64,000 nt of DNA from Melieria omissa (GCA_963971225.1 OZ020269.1:33563264-33627263), one strand, 5' to 3'; shown: positions 20,355 to 33,373, numbered from the stretch's first letter. Program-made: numbers and translations. The notes: generated by a model not told the origin, from the sequence alone.

Positions 20355-21976
20355 TAGGGATCGCAATTTTTTGCCATTTTGCGATCCCGGGATTTTCGGG
20401 ATTGAAAAGTCAAATCCCGGGATCCCGGGATTTAATCCCGGGATTCAAATAACAAATTTTTTAAATAAAACAATTTTACCAAATTGCATAAATACTTGTT
20501 TATAATATATTTAAAATAAAAATGGACGCAGTTTAATCACATTTGGGGTAGTTTTAAGATTTTTTATCTTGAATTTAATCACATTGTAAGGCGGAAAGGG
20601 AGGCAGTCGGTGTTGAGTCGTCGAAGTGGTTGGTTGTGCGCAGCACATCACCAAAATCCAGTTGTCATTTACAATCAGTTGCCAATTACATTCAAAATTG
20701 TCAGTTTAAATTTAAATCAAATAAATAAACATAGTCATCCTTGACAACATTTTGTTTAACTTAAAAGTTTTTCATTTCACATTTAACTTCAGTTTGATAA
20801 CATTTTGTTTTATCCAAAAATGACACTTAAACATAACTTATTGCTTTGCAACAGATAGATCATAAAGTACATACAGTAGAATCCCGATTATCCGGATCAA
20901 ATAAAACCAGGGGTATTCCGTATAATCGAAAATCCGGATAATCGATTTCAAAGCAAATCAAACAATATTAAAACTTTAATATTTTTTTATTATGTAACGG
21001 ATTTTACATGTGTCATTTAGAAAATACTATATTATAAAAAACGAGTTTAACGATAGATAATGAATTACATAATACCTATGTAATTTAGAATTTTGATTGG
21101 AAATAACTTGTTATTGATCTTTGACGTAATGAATCACATCTTTTCATTGCGGCCAAGTCCCTGATGCGCTTCAGTTGTAGCAACTGTATAGGATCCAATT
21201 CGTCCTGTCTTTCAAGCCACTTAAAAGCAACATCTAGAGCTTCAAAAGCTTCTGCGTGAGATGGTACTTGACATTCTTCCCCAGTTTCAGTTTCTTCTTC
21301 ATTTTCTCTCTCGTTACTGTTCAAATCCTCAATGATTTCTTCATCAGTTAAGATTTGGAATCCAGTCAGGGTACACGGTCGGAGGCGGGAATAAACTTGT
21401 CGTAACATGTCGCGTTACACCGGCAAAACATTTTTAAATTGACAGTTAGAGCCGAGACAAATGAGTCCGGATAATCGGATGTTCGGATAATCGATGTTCG
21501 GATAATCGGGATTCTACTGTATATACGCATATTTGATAAAAAAAAAATAAAATAGTTAATTTGTTAGTACTTTTAGTTTTACTTCGAATATTTCGATAAA
21601 AAAGTTAAGCGTTGTGATTAACTAAAAACTGAGATCTTAAAAATACTAAGGCAATAAATTTTTGCCCTCTAATCTAGAGCGAAATTTATTGCAAATAAAC
21701 CCTGCTGAGAGAAAACATCTTTCAGATTCAACACTTCCTGGTTGAATGCTTAGTAAATAATTATAAGCCTTTTGCAAAAGACGCCCTCTATCCCCTCCCT
21801 CCTCCATCAGATAAGGAATTGGGTTTTTGTGCCTTTAAAATTAATTTCATTTGAACTTTGAAGCATCTTTTGCAATCCCGAAAATCCCGGGATTAAAAGA
21901 TTTGAATCCCGGGATTTTCGGGACTGGAAAAAGTCCGGGATCCCGGGATCCCGGGATCCCGGGATTGCGATGCCTA
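20355..21976. mobile_element. hAT-type non-autonomous element, interrupted by a nested pogo/Tigger element
   Basis: An exact 8-bp duplication ATAATTAT (20347-20354 and 21977-21984) flanks inverted ends TAGGGATCGCAAT and (complement) TAGGCATCGCAAT. An 8-bp target duplication with short TIRs is the hAT signature. Both subterminal regions (about 20383-20450 and 21875-21965) carry many head-to-tail and palindromic copies of ATCCCGGGAT, as expected for hAT subterminal transposase-binding sites. No hAT transposase frame is visible. The element is about 975 bp once the nested element at 20874-21519 is discounted. Confidence 0.9.
20874..21519 (-). mobile_element. Nested pogo/Tigger-like DNA transposon, internally deleted
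   Basis: Inverted ends CAGTAGAATCCCGATTATCC at both termini are flanked by TA (20872-20873 and 21520-21521), as in pogo/Tigger elements. Repeats of GGATAATCG occur just inside the right end. The minus strand encodes a 107-codon frame (21408-21085) matching the C-terminal tail of Tigger/jerky-type transposases: acidic stretch ERENEEETETGEE, then HAEAFEALDVAFKWLERQDE, LLQLKRIRDLAAMKR and a terminal ITSYF. DNA-binding and DDE parts are gone. It splits the hAT element, so it arrived later. Confidence 0.88.
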
Positions 21977-21984
21977 ATAATTAT

Positions 21985-23689
21985 ATATATTTTTTATTGG
22001 CTTCATTAACGTATTGACATCCTTAAAATGTTATTCAAAAAGGTGGAAAAACATTTATAAAATATGTAGTTTTGAGTCCGATTTCTGATTTGAACACACT
22101 TCTCTCGATAACACAAAACAATTCATTCGGCGAGATTATTTCACTGTATGTGTTGCATTCATGTCGTGTCGAGTTGTAACTTAAATTTTCTTCTGTTTTA
22201 ATTTCACTGTTGAGAAGATTCTGCTGAATCTTTAAGCAAATCAGCCCACATCCGACCGGCTTGGGCCGATTTCACCTGCTTGAGGAGTTAATTCTGTATT
22301 TTTGCGTTGGCTTTTGATCTCATGTTGGTTTCTTTGTTTGTAGCGGCAAATCGTTGTAATGCCGGCGGAAAACAAAGAAAAGCCAAAAGCCATAAAGCAC
22401 CGAAGCGGAAATGAAGCGGCAGGTAGGAACAAAAGTAGAAAGAATTAAAAAGACACACAAGCAATTAAGGCGGCTTACAACAACGACAAAAGCAACATGC
22501 AACAATAACAGTTAAGGATAATTGCAGCAGCACGTGCGACAACATTGCGGCGCAGTAGCGGCAAAATGTCGCGCAGCGAAGCTGGCTCTCAGCGCTGTGG
22601 CCACGGCTTGGGGGGGCGAGCGGGTTGACGTTGATGACGCTCAGAACGCTGTCAGCGGGCTTTTTTTATGTTGAATAAAACATAAATTAACTGACACACG
22701 TTGCAGTTTACATGAAAGAACTTCAATTAGTGTGTGTGTGTGTATGTGTGTTTGCTCGCGTTGTGTCAGTAAAAGGCGCAAAAAAGTAAAGAATCGTCAA
22801 CGTTGCAGGGACTTTTGCAGAAGTAAACCTGCGGAAGAAGCGGAGCGCTGAAAGCGATTCATAAAATTCAAGAAGTGCAAAAGACACAAGTCTCCAATTG
22901 GTAAATTCTGATTTCGGAAATTGTTAAGCACAGACAAATGAATTTTACTTAAGCCTGCAGCTTAAAGAAGTAAACAAGAATGAACGGTAATTATTTCGCT
23001 GTGCGCAAGCTGCTACACCTTCGGCTGCGACGACACAAAATTGTGCTGGTGTAAATTTTCAGATTACAGAATGTCGGCGAAAGCGGACGCAGCGCATGCA
23101 AGTTGGGTCCCTTTTGGCGCAGGTCATAAAGCAAATTGTCACATACACACACACAAACACGAAGTAGGAGTGAAGGCGCCTCTGGTCGGACTTGGATTAT
23201 TTTACTAGCGCCTTGAGTGCGGCATTTAAACATTTAAACTGCCAGATTTAATGGCGCAATGGCCATCAGTTGTGCATATGGCGCACACACATATTTGTGC
23301 AATCACTTCGTATGCGCACATGTTCGCACATAAACGTGCACTTGCTACGCGCGTGTGTGAAGCCATGGCGCGGGACAGTCAAGTGTCACTTGTGGCAATT
23401 TCCGGCACATACAGCCGCTACAACATTGCTGACAATGGCAATAATAACAGCAACAGCAATAACAATGGAGTACAAGAAACAGGAAAACGCGTGCACATTC
23501 ACACGTACTCACAACACGAACGAGCAGCTATACATAAGTGTGTACATATATACTTTATGTAGGTACGCCTGTAAATGCTTGTTGTAAATTGTACAACCAG
23601 GTCGGCAGGAGCTCAACTAATTGCAAAAGGGGTTTATGCACAGTTTTTGATGCAAGAAAATGCTAAACATTTTGCAATTTTTGGCAATA
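21985..23689. other. Intergenic or intronic DNA, microsatellite-bearing
   Basis: No confident gene. A GT-rich microsatellite occupies about 22731-22751. The stretch 22500-22650 is GC-richer and includes a short ATG frame at 22566 (MSRSEAGSQRCGHG) of no recognised kind. CA-rich and CAA-rich tracts occur near 23140-23160 and 23435-23465. Confidence 0.35.
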
Positions 23690-23957
23690 ACTCTTCATTT
23701 CGAATACTTTAGATCTGGCAAGATTTGCAGTTAGGATCAGAATTAACATATTCAAAGCCATATTCTCTTTAACAAACAAAATACTTTGAACATTTTTTAA
23801 AAAAATTCTAATTTAAATTTCATAATATGAAATTTTTTATTAATCTGTGCATGATTTGAATTTTCTATTTTACAGAACTATCATTCAGAACTTTAAAATA
23901 GAATAAAATTTAAATGTATGAATCTACAGACTGAGATCCAAATCTTTACCTGACATA

Positions 23958-24943
23958 AGGACTGTATCGAAAAGAAAGTGCACGCTTAGTTTGAAGTATA
24001 ACTTTAATGGAAATTTTTTTGATCAGATTTTTTGTTTTAACATTTGTTGCATATACTTTAAGGACTAAGGATTTTTGTTTAAATAACAAATTTGTTTTTC
24101 AAATAAATGTATATCTAATTTTTTGTTTGACCCTCTTCATTAAATTTTGTACAGCTGTTTGCGTTATGGGTTTTTTTGATTTTCTCCAATTTTTTTTTAA
24201 TTCCTTAAGATTTTTAGCTTCTTGTTCATCTTTCATAAGGTTTCTTTTGGCTATTGCGTAGTAGCGCTCTATTGGACGTAGTTCTGGTGATTTTAGCGGA
24301 TTCTCATTTCTTCCTGGCAGTGATTTTGAGTTCATTTTTACATATGTCGCGTCATCCATAATGATGCCCAAAATTTTTTCTTTGCAGAGACGAGTGTATA
24401 GTTTTCTGCATTGCGTTTTGCCAGCCGCTTTTTGATTTTCATTTCTTTTTGGTATTGTTTGTTTTTTATATGTTTTTAAGTTATTCCTCTGCTTCACTCT
24501 TTGCACCATCGTCACACTCGTTCTAGCTAAATTTCCAATACAAATGCACTTGTTTTCGTCAATCTAATGCCTCAGTTTTTCTTTCATTTTTGGGTCTTTA
24601 GGACCCTTTTTACGGTCACTTTTTGGTATGTCGTTGATAGTGCAATTTTCACCATACTTAAGAATCATTTTTTTTTAGCGAAGTTTATGGACACGCGATG
24701 TCGTTTGGGTGATTTTCTGTACGAAGCACCTGTTTCAGTGAACCAACTGTACACAAATTTTTTGAGGATGTCCAACTCGATACGCGTAATTTTCGTAATA
24801 TAAAAATATATGAAACGAAAATTGTATGAAATCAGTATTTCAAGGCCTACTCTATTAAACGGCATTTTTAGAATTAAAAAAATAATTATATGCTGCGAGA
24901 AAATTAAGTTAGAAAGTGTGCACTTTCTTTTCGATACAGTCCT
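23958..24943 (-). mobile_element. Tc1/mariner-superfamily element with deleted catalytic core
   Basis: Inverted ends AGGACTGTATCGAAAAGAAA, extending further inward to GTGCAC, are flanked by TA (23956-23957 and 24944-24945). A minus-strand frame (24515-24099, 138 codons) runs through LCKEKILGIIMDDATYVKMN to SLPG and then directly into SPELRPIERYYAIAKRNLMK. The segment between the first Asp region and the final catalytic motif is missing. The ELRPIERYW-like motif is typical of DD37-41D members of the superfamily (for example the tephritid rosa group, from recall). Non-autonomous as it stands. Confidence 0.82.
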
Positions 24944-24945
24944 TA

Positions 24946-25171
24946 TGTTATTTTGGTCCTGAAAGTTCAAAATAGAAAATTTAGTTAGAAAGAGAACATT
25001 TTCCCCTTTCATATATGCAAATATTTAAAAAAGATTTGAAATGTGTATGTCTCTAAAATTGTATAGTCCTTTAAAAATCACTTTGGGTCAGAAAATGAAA
25101 ACTGACTATGCGAGGTAAATTACCTCTAGATTCACGCCCATATCAACATTTGGATGGGTCACGGTGTAATA
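24946..25171. repeat. Family B repeat, right-hand part
   Basis: Shares an ordered series with the copies at 31.3, 45.9 and 50.0 kb: a pyrimidine-rich start, AAATATTTAAAAAAG near 25018, AGTCCTTTAAAA near 25064, CTCTAGATTCACGC near 25124 and the end CACGGTGTAAT. It abuts the TA of the Tc1-superfamily element; part of the other side may continue before 23956, which would make the Tc1 element an insertion into a family B copy. Confidence 0.5.
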
Positions 25172-27440
25172 AATGTAAAGTTGGTGTTTTCACTCAGTGA
25201 AACATAACTTTGTAATAATTCTTTCGAATCTATTGATGTTAGTTACAAAACATATATCTTTCATCTTAGATTAAAACTAAAAGAGATAATTTATTTTATC
25301 TATAAAAAAAACATTCAAAAATTTATGATTTTTTAAAATGGTCGAAAATTTCACTATTTTCACAATTTCAACATCAGAAACTTCCCCAAATCTCATCTGA
25401 TTTCGACAATCTGTATATCGCTGGAAAGTCGAAGGTATTATTTTCTGACAGACGGACAGCTGGTGTTAATCGGCTGATTCGTTTACGATATATGTGATCA
25501 GAATTGAAACAACAGGAAAAAATTGGAGGATTTTCGCTTCTTAAAAAAATTTTTGGATTTTCAGTTTCGTGTTCAGCGGCCCAAAGTTAGTCTAGAAATT
25601 ACTAATATATAATATATTTATATTTATATCTTATGTTGGAATTGTTATTTATGCTCTGTTACAATATATTATCTTCTATATAATAAAATAAAATACTACT
25701 ACTACTACTAGTTTTATTAATCTCACTGCTGAGAGTGCAGCTGACGAAAGAAGTTCATCTTTTAAGCATTTGCTTGAGAATTTTGAAATTGGAAATTCAA
25801 ACCCACCCCTCCACGCTACAAGATCGAAGACACTTTCTACTCAATGACCCAAAATAAAGCCGTAAGCGTTGATCTGACTCCTTAACTTTTTATATAATTC
25901 CCACTGCAATAACTTAAGAATCGACGTACGGCCCTGACTGCACGACAGTAACAACAATGAAAGACCAGTCGCGGCTTATGGCATCGCTGCTGCCGAGCGC
26001 GCGCTGCATTGTTATTAACATTCACATAATAATGACGTATTGTACAATTTAACATAATTGCACATCGGAAGCGAAATCTCTTTCTTTCGTGAGTTTCCTG
26101 CGATGCATGGCTGCTGCCGCTGCGGCTCTCGCTACCACAAAACGCCGCTGGCCACAATGCACAAGTCGTTGTTTTCATTGCACATACATAAGCAACGACC
26201 GGACTGCAGCAAATCGTACGTGTGTATGTATGTGTGTGCAAGTGCATTGGTAACTAACCGAATTGGGTCAGGCGGTGTGTCGCGTCAACGCTGGCCACTT
26301 AAACGGTAACCTCAGTGAAACTCAAAGCACGCCTCGTCGCCCCGCCGGAGTATTCGAGGAGTGAATGAAGCAATTTCAGGCAATTTATGTATATTTTATT
26401 TGCCTTTGTGCGCGCATTGTTGTCTTTACATTTGTGCATTTTGTGTATTTTCTTTTATTGCTTTATCGTTGTCGTTTTCACCACATCCGCATGTTGTGAA
26501 ATTTCCGCAACACAGCGCAGCACTGTGCGGTAGCGGGGTGAAATTGCGGTGACAGCAAATCGGCAAAGCAAAGTGCAACTCTGGCCCTCGAATCGCGTTA
26601 GTCCTTTGTAATTTTCTCTAAGGTATTACAGCAACATTAGAGGATATTCACGCTGGCTTAATTGAACAGCCTCGCATTGTTTTGCAGAGATTTGTTGACG
26701 CAATCAGCGAAGAAAGCATCACAAATACGGAGCGGATGAAGGTTTTTACATCCTGCAGCGAGGTGCGGGTCAGATCAGGAGTGTTTGACGTCCAAAAAGA
26801 GGCCTGGGGTAAGCTTAGCCATAGCTTTCCAATTGGGCGCACTTAATGCAAAGTTGGAGCTTAAAGAATTAACAGAAAATAAAATACGTTGGCAAAAGGT
26901 TATTGCTGAAGCATTTTCTTTTATAAGAGAGCCAATCAATGCGGCCACAAGTTACATCGTAGAGTAAAAAGAGCCATCGTTGATTAAAGTTTATGAAGGG
27001 GATTGCCTTTCCAATGTGTAAGGATTTCAAATTAATTAACTTAAGATGGCAGGAAAACGAAGGAATAGGGTCGATGGAATAAAAAATATTAAATTATTTG
27101 CAGTCAAATTCAACGAAGTCTACGAATTTGAATACTACGAATTGTTTAACGACATGAACGAAGCACAGCGAATCAATCTATATTAAGCGACTATGATAGT
27201 TTGGATTTGTCACATGGACAATGACAATGTCACTTAAAAATAGACCATGCAAGTCCGGCGAAAAGGATGTTCGTTGTTTCTGTTCTAGTTAAATGACAAA
27301 AAAATATATTATGACCAGAGTTCCTCCGATGCGGACTACGGAACATTCAAGGCAAAGTAAAATGTTTTAGCTAATAATTTAATCAACAACAATACAAACA
27401 AACAAAAAGGAGACAGTTGGGTGCAGCTTCGAAGATGCCT
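25172..27440. other. Intergenic DNA with retroelement-like remnants
   Basis: A short (CTA)n tract is at 25694-25709. Between about 26620 and 27185 the plus strand holds protein-like pieces in changing frames: IHAGLIEQPRIVLQRFVDAI with ERMKVFTSCSEVRVRSGVFD, an open stretch LELKELTENKIRWQKVIAEA ending at 26967, and an ATG frame at 27045 (MAGKRRNRVDGIKNIKLFAV, 46 codons). This looks like a decayed coding element, family not identified. Confidence 0.3.
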
Positions 27441-27444
27441 TTAA

Positions 27445-27803
27445 CCCTTTCCGCTCAATTTTCGTATTTATTGAGAAAAAAGTTTTGACACTCATTGAAT
27501 ATTTTAGCAATAAAATACAACAAAATATAAAAAAAATCATTTAGGTTCAAAATTACAGCTCAATCAATTTTGTGCGATATATAAATCGTCCACAAAGGTG
27601 TAAAAATGCATGAAATTTATGTTTCGTTTTTTTAAGTTTTATAAACATAAGTTATAACAACAAAAATCAAAACTTGATTTCATTTTGCTCGAAATTTATA
27701 TAAATTATATATGTATAAACAATTGATTCACATTCCGCAATGAAGTGCGTTCGGTGTTAAATTAAAAATTTTTACGATATATCGTACAAATTCCCGGAAA
27801 GGG
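27445..27803. mobile_element. TTAA-flanked MITE, 359 bp
   Basis: TTAA at 27441-27444 and 27804-27807; inverted ends CCCTTTCCGCTCAA and (complement) CCCTTTCCGGGAAT. Interior is AT-rich and unlike family A, so it shares only the termini and target site with it. Non-coding. Confidence 0.78.
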
Positions 27804-27807
27804 TTAA

Positions 27808-29605
27808 GCAACGAGGTCAAGAGCTCGGAACTCTTAAAAAGCCAACTGTATATTAACAGATTATTTAAACTGTAGCAGATTTATACAACAACTTAGACAA
27901 TGATATCGTGAATAAGACTAAAAAAGAACGAAAAAATCTCTGTCCGTTCAGCCGCAATGCCATTCGCTCGCATGTTGCCTGATTTTTCCTACACGCGCTG
28001 ACATTTAAGTATTATCCGCACTCGAAATAATGCACTCTAATTAAAAATTGCGCTGTTAATAAAATTATTTCACTTATGCATAAATATTAATGAAAACATA
28101 ATGTGGCCTGTATGAGTCTATGTCAATTATGATTCATGTTTATGTATCATGGAGCTTGGTTTTGCTTATGGAGACTGTTTATGTGCAGCAAGCACTCACT
28201 TGTTTAAACATTCATTTACAAAAATTTACCACAAAGCAACGCTCGCCGCACTAACAACTTAATCGAATTAGCTGAAACCGCGTGCGGCCATTGCGCAGCA
28301 CACCTCTTGATGCATTTCGCTGGCCGCCGTCACATTCATAATTAATTCAAATGACAACCGACCGCACGAAAAAATAAACAAAGTAAAACTGGCAAAGCAT
28401 GTGAAACACAGCCGTTTAACAATTCAATTCAACACTCAATTGAAGTGCTCCACTGAATCCGCATTTCTAACGCAGCACTGCGGAAAAGCGGCCGCGCGCC
28501 CAACAAATATCGCATGAATTGCACTATTTGTCGCGCTAAATGACACGAACGAGTGGGCGCTGCACAGCATTCGGCCACTTTAATGCATGACTTACTGCAT
28601 GTCGCTTGTGTGCGGTACACACCTAAAGTGCGGCGATATTCGTTGCATATGTTGAGGCACACAGGACACAAGTGGGAAAATCGGTTATGCGAAAAATACA
28701 AGAGACATTGTTGTATGTGTAACAACTGTAGCGGAAACGACAGTCTCAGACCTTACACGATTTGCGTCATTGGCACTTTTGTCGGCATTCGAATAGTCGA
28801 ACGATAACGGGGTTTGGTGTAGCGTACGCTAAGAGTTCGCCATGCAATCCGGTTGGCATTTGTGTCACTTGTGAGTAGTTGTTGCAATTTTCATGAAAAC
28901 AAACACATGCACAGTAACAACACAGCAGCAACAATGAAACCAGCAAATAAATTAAATAATAAAATACAAGTGTGTTAAATATGAATTCGTGCACTTGGCG
29001 CACACTACACATTACACACGGATGCATAGAATCAGCATCGGAGCGCTTTGTTGGGGCTGTTTTAAATGTTCATAAATAGAAGGAAAATAACATCAACGTT
29101 CGGCTAACTTTTGTCGCACGTTGTGTGTGGCGGGCAGCAGTTCGTTCGGTGCGCTTTGGCAGGTGGTAGTAAAATAATTTAGTTAAATAAAGTTGTTAAC
29201 CCAATTTCGTAGTTGATGCCAACATCCTTCTTTGTTCTAAATACGAAATACTAGTATTAAATTTTAATTTAAAATTTGTTAATTTTGTATTCTGCTTTTT
29301 AATTTGTAATGTTTGAGTTTTAATATTTAATTGTATTATTATGTATATGTTTCTTTACTGGTAATTTGTAATTTAGTTTTTAGTCTTAATAGTCTTAGTT
29401 TGACTATTGACTATTTAATATAAAGTTTGTAATTGAATAAGCCAAGGTTTGTTACGCCACTTTGCGACATGGACAGAATAGGCGTCAGCTGGCTTTTTCG
29501 GCCAAGACACATATTTGTTACTCAATTTCCTATCAAGTCCTACTACAGACTGGATTGGCAAGAATAATCTCTTACATTATCTCCAATCTGACATCATTAC
29601 TGCTG
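27808..29605. other. Intergenic DNA, nothing recognised
   Basis: No TE ends, RNA gene or convincing reading frame seen. Short frames near 28.4-29.0 kb overlap on both strands and have no family resemblance. Confidence 0.4.
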
Positions 29606-29609
29606 TTAA

Positions 29610-30112
29610 TCCTTTCAACCACGAAATTTTCCCTGTGTCTCGATATTACTTTTTGGTATTTAAATCATGAAACATTTGCCAAAGAAGTGTGCAAACGACA
29701 TTTAAACTCGCCACGCCTCTTTGTTAGAGTCGTAAAGCTAGTTTATTTTGAACAATTTTAGCTTAAAACGGGTTAAATACATTTTGTATCAATATGTTTT
29801 AGTTACAGAAAAATTATTTAATATTTATGGAAAATTACAAAATGATCACTTTTTAATTTTATTTAACCATTATTGAAAAAAATGGGTTTTGATTAAACGC
29901 GCCCAATTCGTAGACTTCAATTAGAACACAAACTTTCCCTGATATCGCTGCAAATTATTGGAAATTATTTTGGGAATAACAGTAACATTTTTGTAATTTG
30001 CTTTGAATTCACTTATAAAAATATTAATTTATTGACGCCTACTTAAAATAAACCCATAAATCAATTTTAGTTTTTGCTATAAGATGACAATTAGGTGAAG
30101 TAGCTCTCAGGC
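29610..30112. mobile_element. TTAA MITE family A, right end lost
   Basis: Begins TTAATCCTTTC at 29606 and follows the 17.8-kb copy nearly base for base, including CTGTGTCTCGATATTACTTT and ACGCGCCCAATTCG, up to GCTCTCAGGC at 30103-30112. There the similarity stops before the right terminal repeat. The first base of the terminal repeat is changed (CCC to TCC). Same orientation as the 17.8-kb copy. Confidence 0.82.
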
Positions 30113-31269
30113 TTGAATTCTCAGTCGCACTTCGGCACCTTTTCTTCGAAAGATTCGCCCACAGTTGGCAATGCCACCAACGTATCTCTACCAGCAACTC
30201 CTCACTCCTGTCGAAAATGTTGTAATGTCAATGAAATGTGTAAACTCGAAATATTTTCTGCACAAATATTTTGCGCTTTTTATGAAAGTGTTGCGGCCGC
30301 ATATGTGGCCGTGAGCAATTCTCTAGACTCGCACAATTCATATTTCAAATAAATAATTAATTGAAAGGGAAAAAGCGGAAAATATTAAAACAACAACAAA
30401 ATTGACATACATATTTGTGCGCATGAAAATGGTGCGACAGTTTTCGCTTGTTGCATTCTAAAAATACTGCACAAAATACTAACAAAATGGGCGGCTGTAA
30501 TGCCGGCGAAAGTGAAAGCTGAGACTAGTGGCTGTGAATATTGCTGCCGCTCATAACGGACGCGTTCCAGTTTTCACAACAATTTTCAAAAACAACAACT
30601 TTCAATTAAATGGCAACATTCAACATTGACTTCAGCACAAATATTTCGCGTATGCACAAGTTTTGTTCGGGCTTTATTTTTTTTTGCTGGATTGCAAATA
30701 TGTATTTCCACGCAAATGTAGCGACAACGATAACTGAGCCTAAAGGGTTAAATTGCAAAAAATGTTTGAGGTAGAACATTACTCTCGATGGACTGCAGCG
30801 TTTCAATAAGGATCGAAGGCATAGTTTCGATTGGTAGAACGAAAGCGCAGTTCACACACCGACGCAGAAGGTAAACGTTACTTCGATGATTTGAATGAAT
30901 GAATGAATTAACAGGGATTGTTGAATAAAATGCACAACTTTCATCAATATTTAGAATATGAAAACCCATTTCATGGCTAATCGAATGTGACGACTAGTAA
31001 ATTTGTTATCCGACTAGTCTGAAGAAGACTAGTCGACTCCAAAATCAAATTTTGCCTTATGTGTGTCCGTTTGCTTGCTATGCTCATTTATGTACATATG
31101 TCCTTATTGTGTCCTTGATGGCAGCAAGAGAAAGTGGTATAAACAATGCAGTGCTGACAAAGTGTGCCTCAGTGCATAATTTAGTCAAAACGCGGCGATT
31201 CATATTGCCTTGATGCTTCATTGATTTTGTATCTTTTATCAATTTAAAATACTCATCAGTTTAAATAAA
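30113..31269. other. Intergenic DNA
   Basis: No gene recognised. A lone AAGGGTTAA at 30743-30751 resembles the right end of the TTAA/CCCTT elements but has no partner. A short GAAT repeat lies at 30893-30908. Confidence 0.35.
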
Positions 31270-31724
31270 TTAAAATTTTTGTACTTCATTAGATTTGCAG
31301 CCTCTGCCTTTTTTTAAATAACTTTTGAACCAATAAAGTTAGAGTAATGAAATTTTGGCGCGTGATCAAGGAGATCTTGGGTTTTAACATACATACTTTT
31401 AAAAAAAATTCTATATGCATTTTCAAGGAAATAAAGGATTAGAACTTTCAAAGGATCTTTTTCGTATCCTTTTTTTACAAATGGATAAAGATTAATTTGT
31501 TTTAAATTCGTGAGCCTTTCCTCTTTCATTTGATCGCCATATTCTAACGAGATTAAGTATTCTTTAAATATTTGTAAATCCCCTTCAAAATGTTGAAGTC
31601 CTTTAGAAAGGACAAAAGATGTAGAAATGAAAAACTGAGCACGCAGTATTACTATGTTTTGTCTCTAGTTTCACGCACGTATGGATTTTTCCCGGTGCGA
31701 AAAATGCCGTCGCACGGTGTTATA
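31270..31724. repeat. Family B repeat
   Basis: Ends with CCGTCGCACGGTGTTAT at 31708-31724. Contains TTTCACGCACGTATGGATTT, a central AGTCCTTTAGAAAGGAC palindrome and AGATCTTGGGTTTTAACA. The same series appears inverted at 45.9 kb, so this is an interspersed repeat. The short terminal inverted repeat (ACACCGTGC) suggests a non-autonomous DNA element, but the left end is poorly defined here. Confidence 0.6.
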
Positions 31725-33373
31725 TCTTCCATCAATGTTCAGCTCGTAATTACAAGATCCGATTAATCTAGAAGTAGAAAATTAAAAATAAGTAAATAAA
31801 TAAAATAATTTTTGCAGTTATTTCGGGCCCACCATATACATACATAAATATACATATGTACATATGTAGGTATTGTGGTGAAAAAACTAAAATTAATGTT
31901 AGGAAAGTGATGTTCGTTAGGTTTTTTAAAACTCTTCATATATTCTGTCGTTGTTCCGAAGTCAAATTTACATGAAGGAAAGCCACGTTTTCTGAAAGTA
32001 TTTGGAACGAGAAAGACTGGTAAAACCGACACATTGTGAATTGTAGATGCCTGGTCAAACAAATAATTCCGAACTCAACTGTTAGTGGCTCACAAAACTA
32101 AGTTTAGCGCCTAAAACGTGGTTCGTCGCCAATCAAAGGCATCAATGCTCCATTAAGTCCTCCATCCTCAGGCTACCCACTGTAGCATAGATAGAAGGAC
32201 ATAAATATATTTCGAATTGTTTCGAAAAGTTCTAAGCTTTTGCGCAATAATACCGAAAACAATACTTCCAAGTCCGTTTTTCTGGACCTAAACCCACTTC
32301 GTGCGTCAATTATCACAGCCATCTGCACCTCCTTGGCTACGCCCCTGACTGACATCAGCTCGCAGCAAATAAAAATGCCGCCATTTTCAAATCAATCTCA
32401 TTTCCTGTCAGCTGTCATTTCATTTATGCGAACGCGTGAAATTCGCTGTGCAATTGGTATAATTGTTCAAGCGCCGTTCAACGTTGTTGCTGTGCTTAAA
32501 TCTGCTTGCTTAAGCCAACATCTTGAAGCAGGCAGCTGCAGCTGGCAGCTGACGCCCGCGCATTGCACCGTAATTGCACGCGCAGCTCGAAAAGCTGCGC
32601 CCTTGCCACCTTCCACTCCTCACTTTCCACTCCCCGTAATAAGCCGAAAGCAGTGAGAACACACTTGAGATTTGTAGCAGGCAAACCTTGAACTAAGCGC
32701 TCATTTCCTTGAGTGATTATGTGCACGCGCTCAGCCCAGCCAGAGGTCTGCCAATGAGTCCGCGTGGATGCATGCACATGTGTGTGGTGTGTGTGTGTGT
32801 GTGTGCAAATGTTAAACGATGAGGGGCGAACAGCACTTGACAACAGCAACAGAAGAGGCAGAAAAAACATATGCGAAACAATTTTGAATCGAGGCGGTGC
32901 AATTGCGCCAGCGGAATTCTGCCGCTTAATGTTGCCGTAATAAGGAAACTTTTCTCTTTGAGCTACGCCACTTCCTCAGCAGCGCTCGCTTTGCATGGGC
33001 GTGTGTGTGCTTTTATTTATGTTTATATTTGCCCAACGATCCAAACGGTAATGACGATGAAAGAGAAGAGAAGCCAGCGGTAAATGTTCGCAGCGCTGAA
33101 CACGTCGAAACTAAAGACAGCTGCTATGTGGAATGCGTGCAAAGGTAAATTGCCAGCATGTTGTATGCATTCACCTTTGTATGTGTGTGTTTGTGTGCTG
33201 TGTGTGTGTGTGAGTGAGCGTACCTTCGTCATGCTGCACAGTGTCAGATTTGTCTAAATTAGCTTGACAAAAGTGAAATTTCCAATATGTGAACATTTGA
33301 GCTTCTTGAAAACCGAATTTTGAAATAAAATGGAAATAACTAACAACAGTTTGCGAAAAACGTGATCTACAAA
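31725..33373. other. Intergenic DNA with GT microsatellite
   Basis: A (GT)n tract lies at about 32780-32806 and smaller GT/CA tracts near 33179-33214. No gene recognised. Confidence 0.4.

Noticed and set aside
30743..30751. Lone AAGGGTTAA resembling a TTAA-element end
   Set aside because: No matching left end or internal family sequence nearby.
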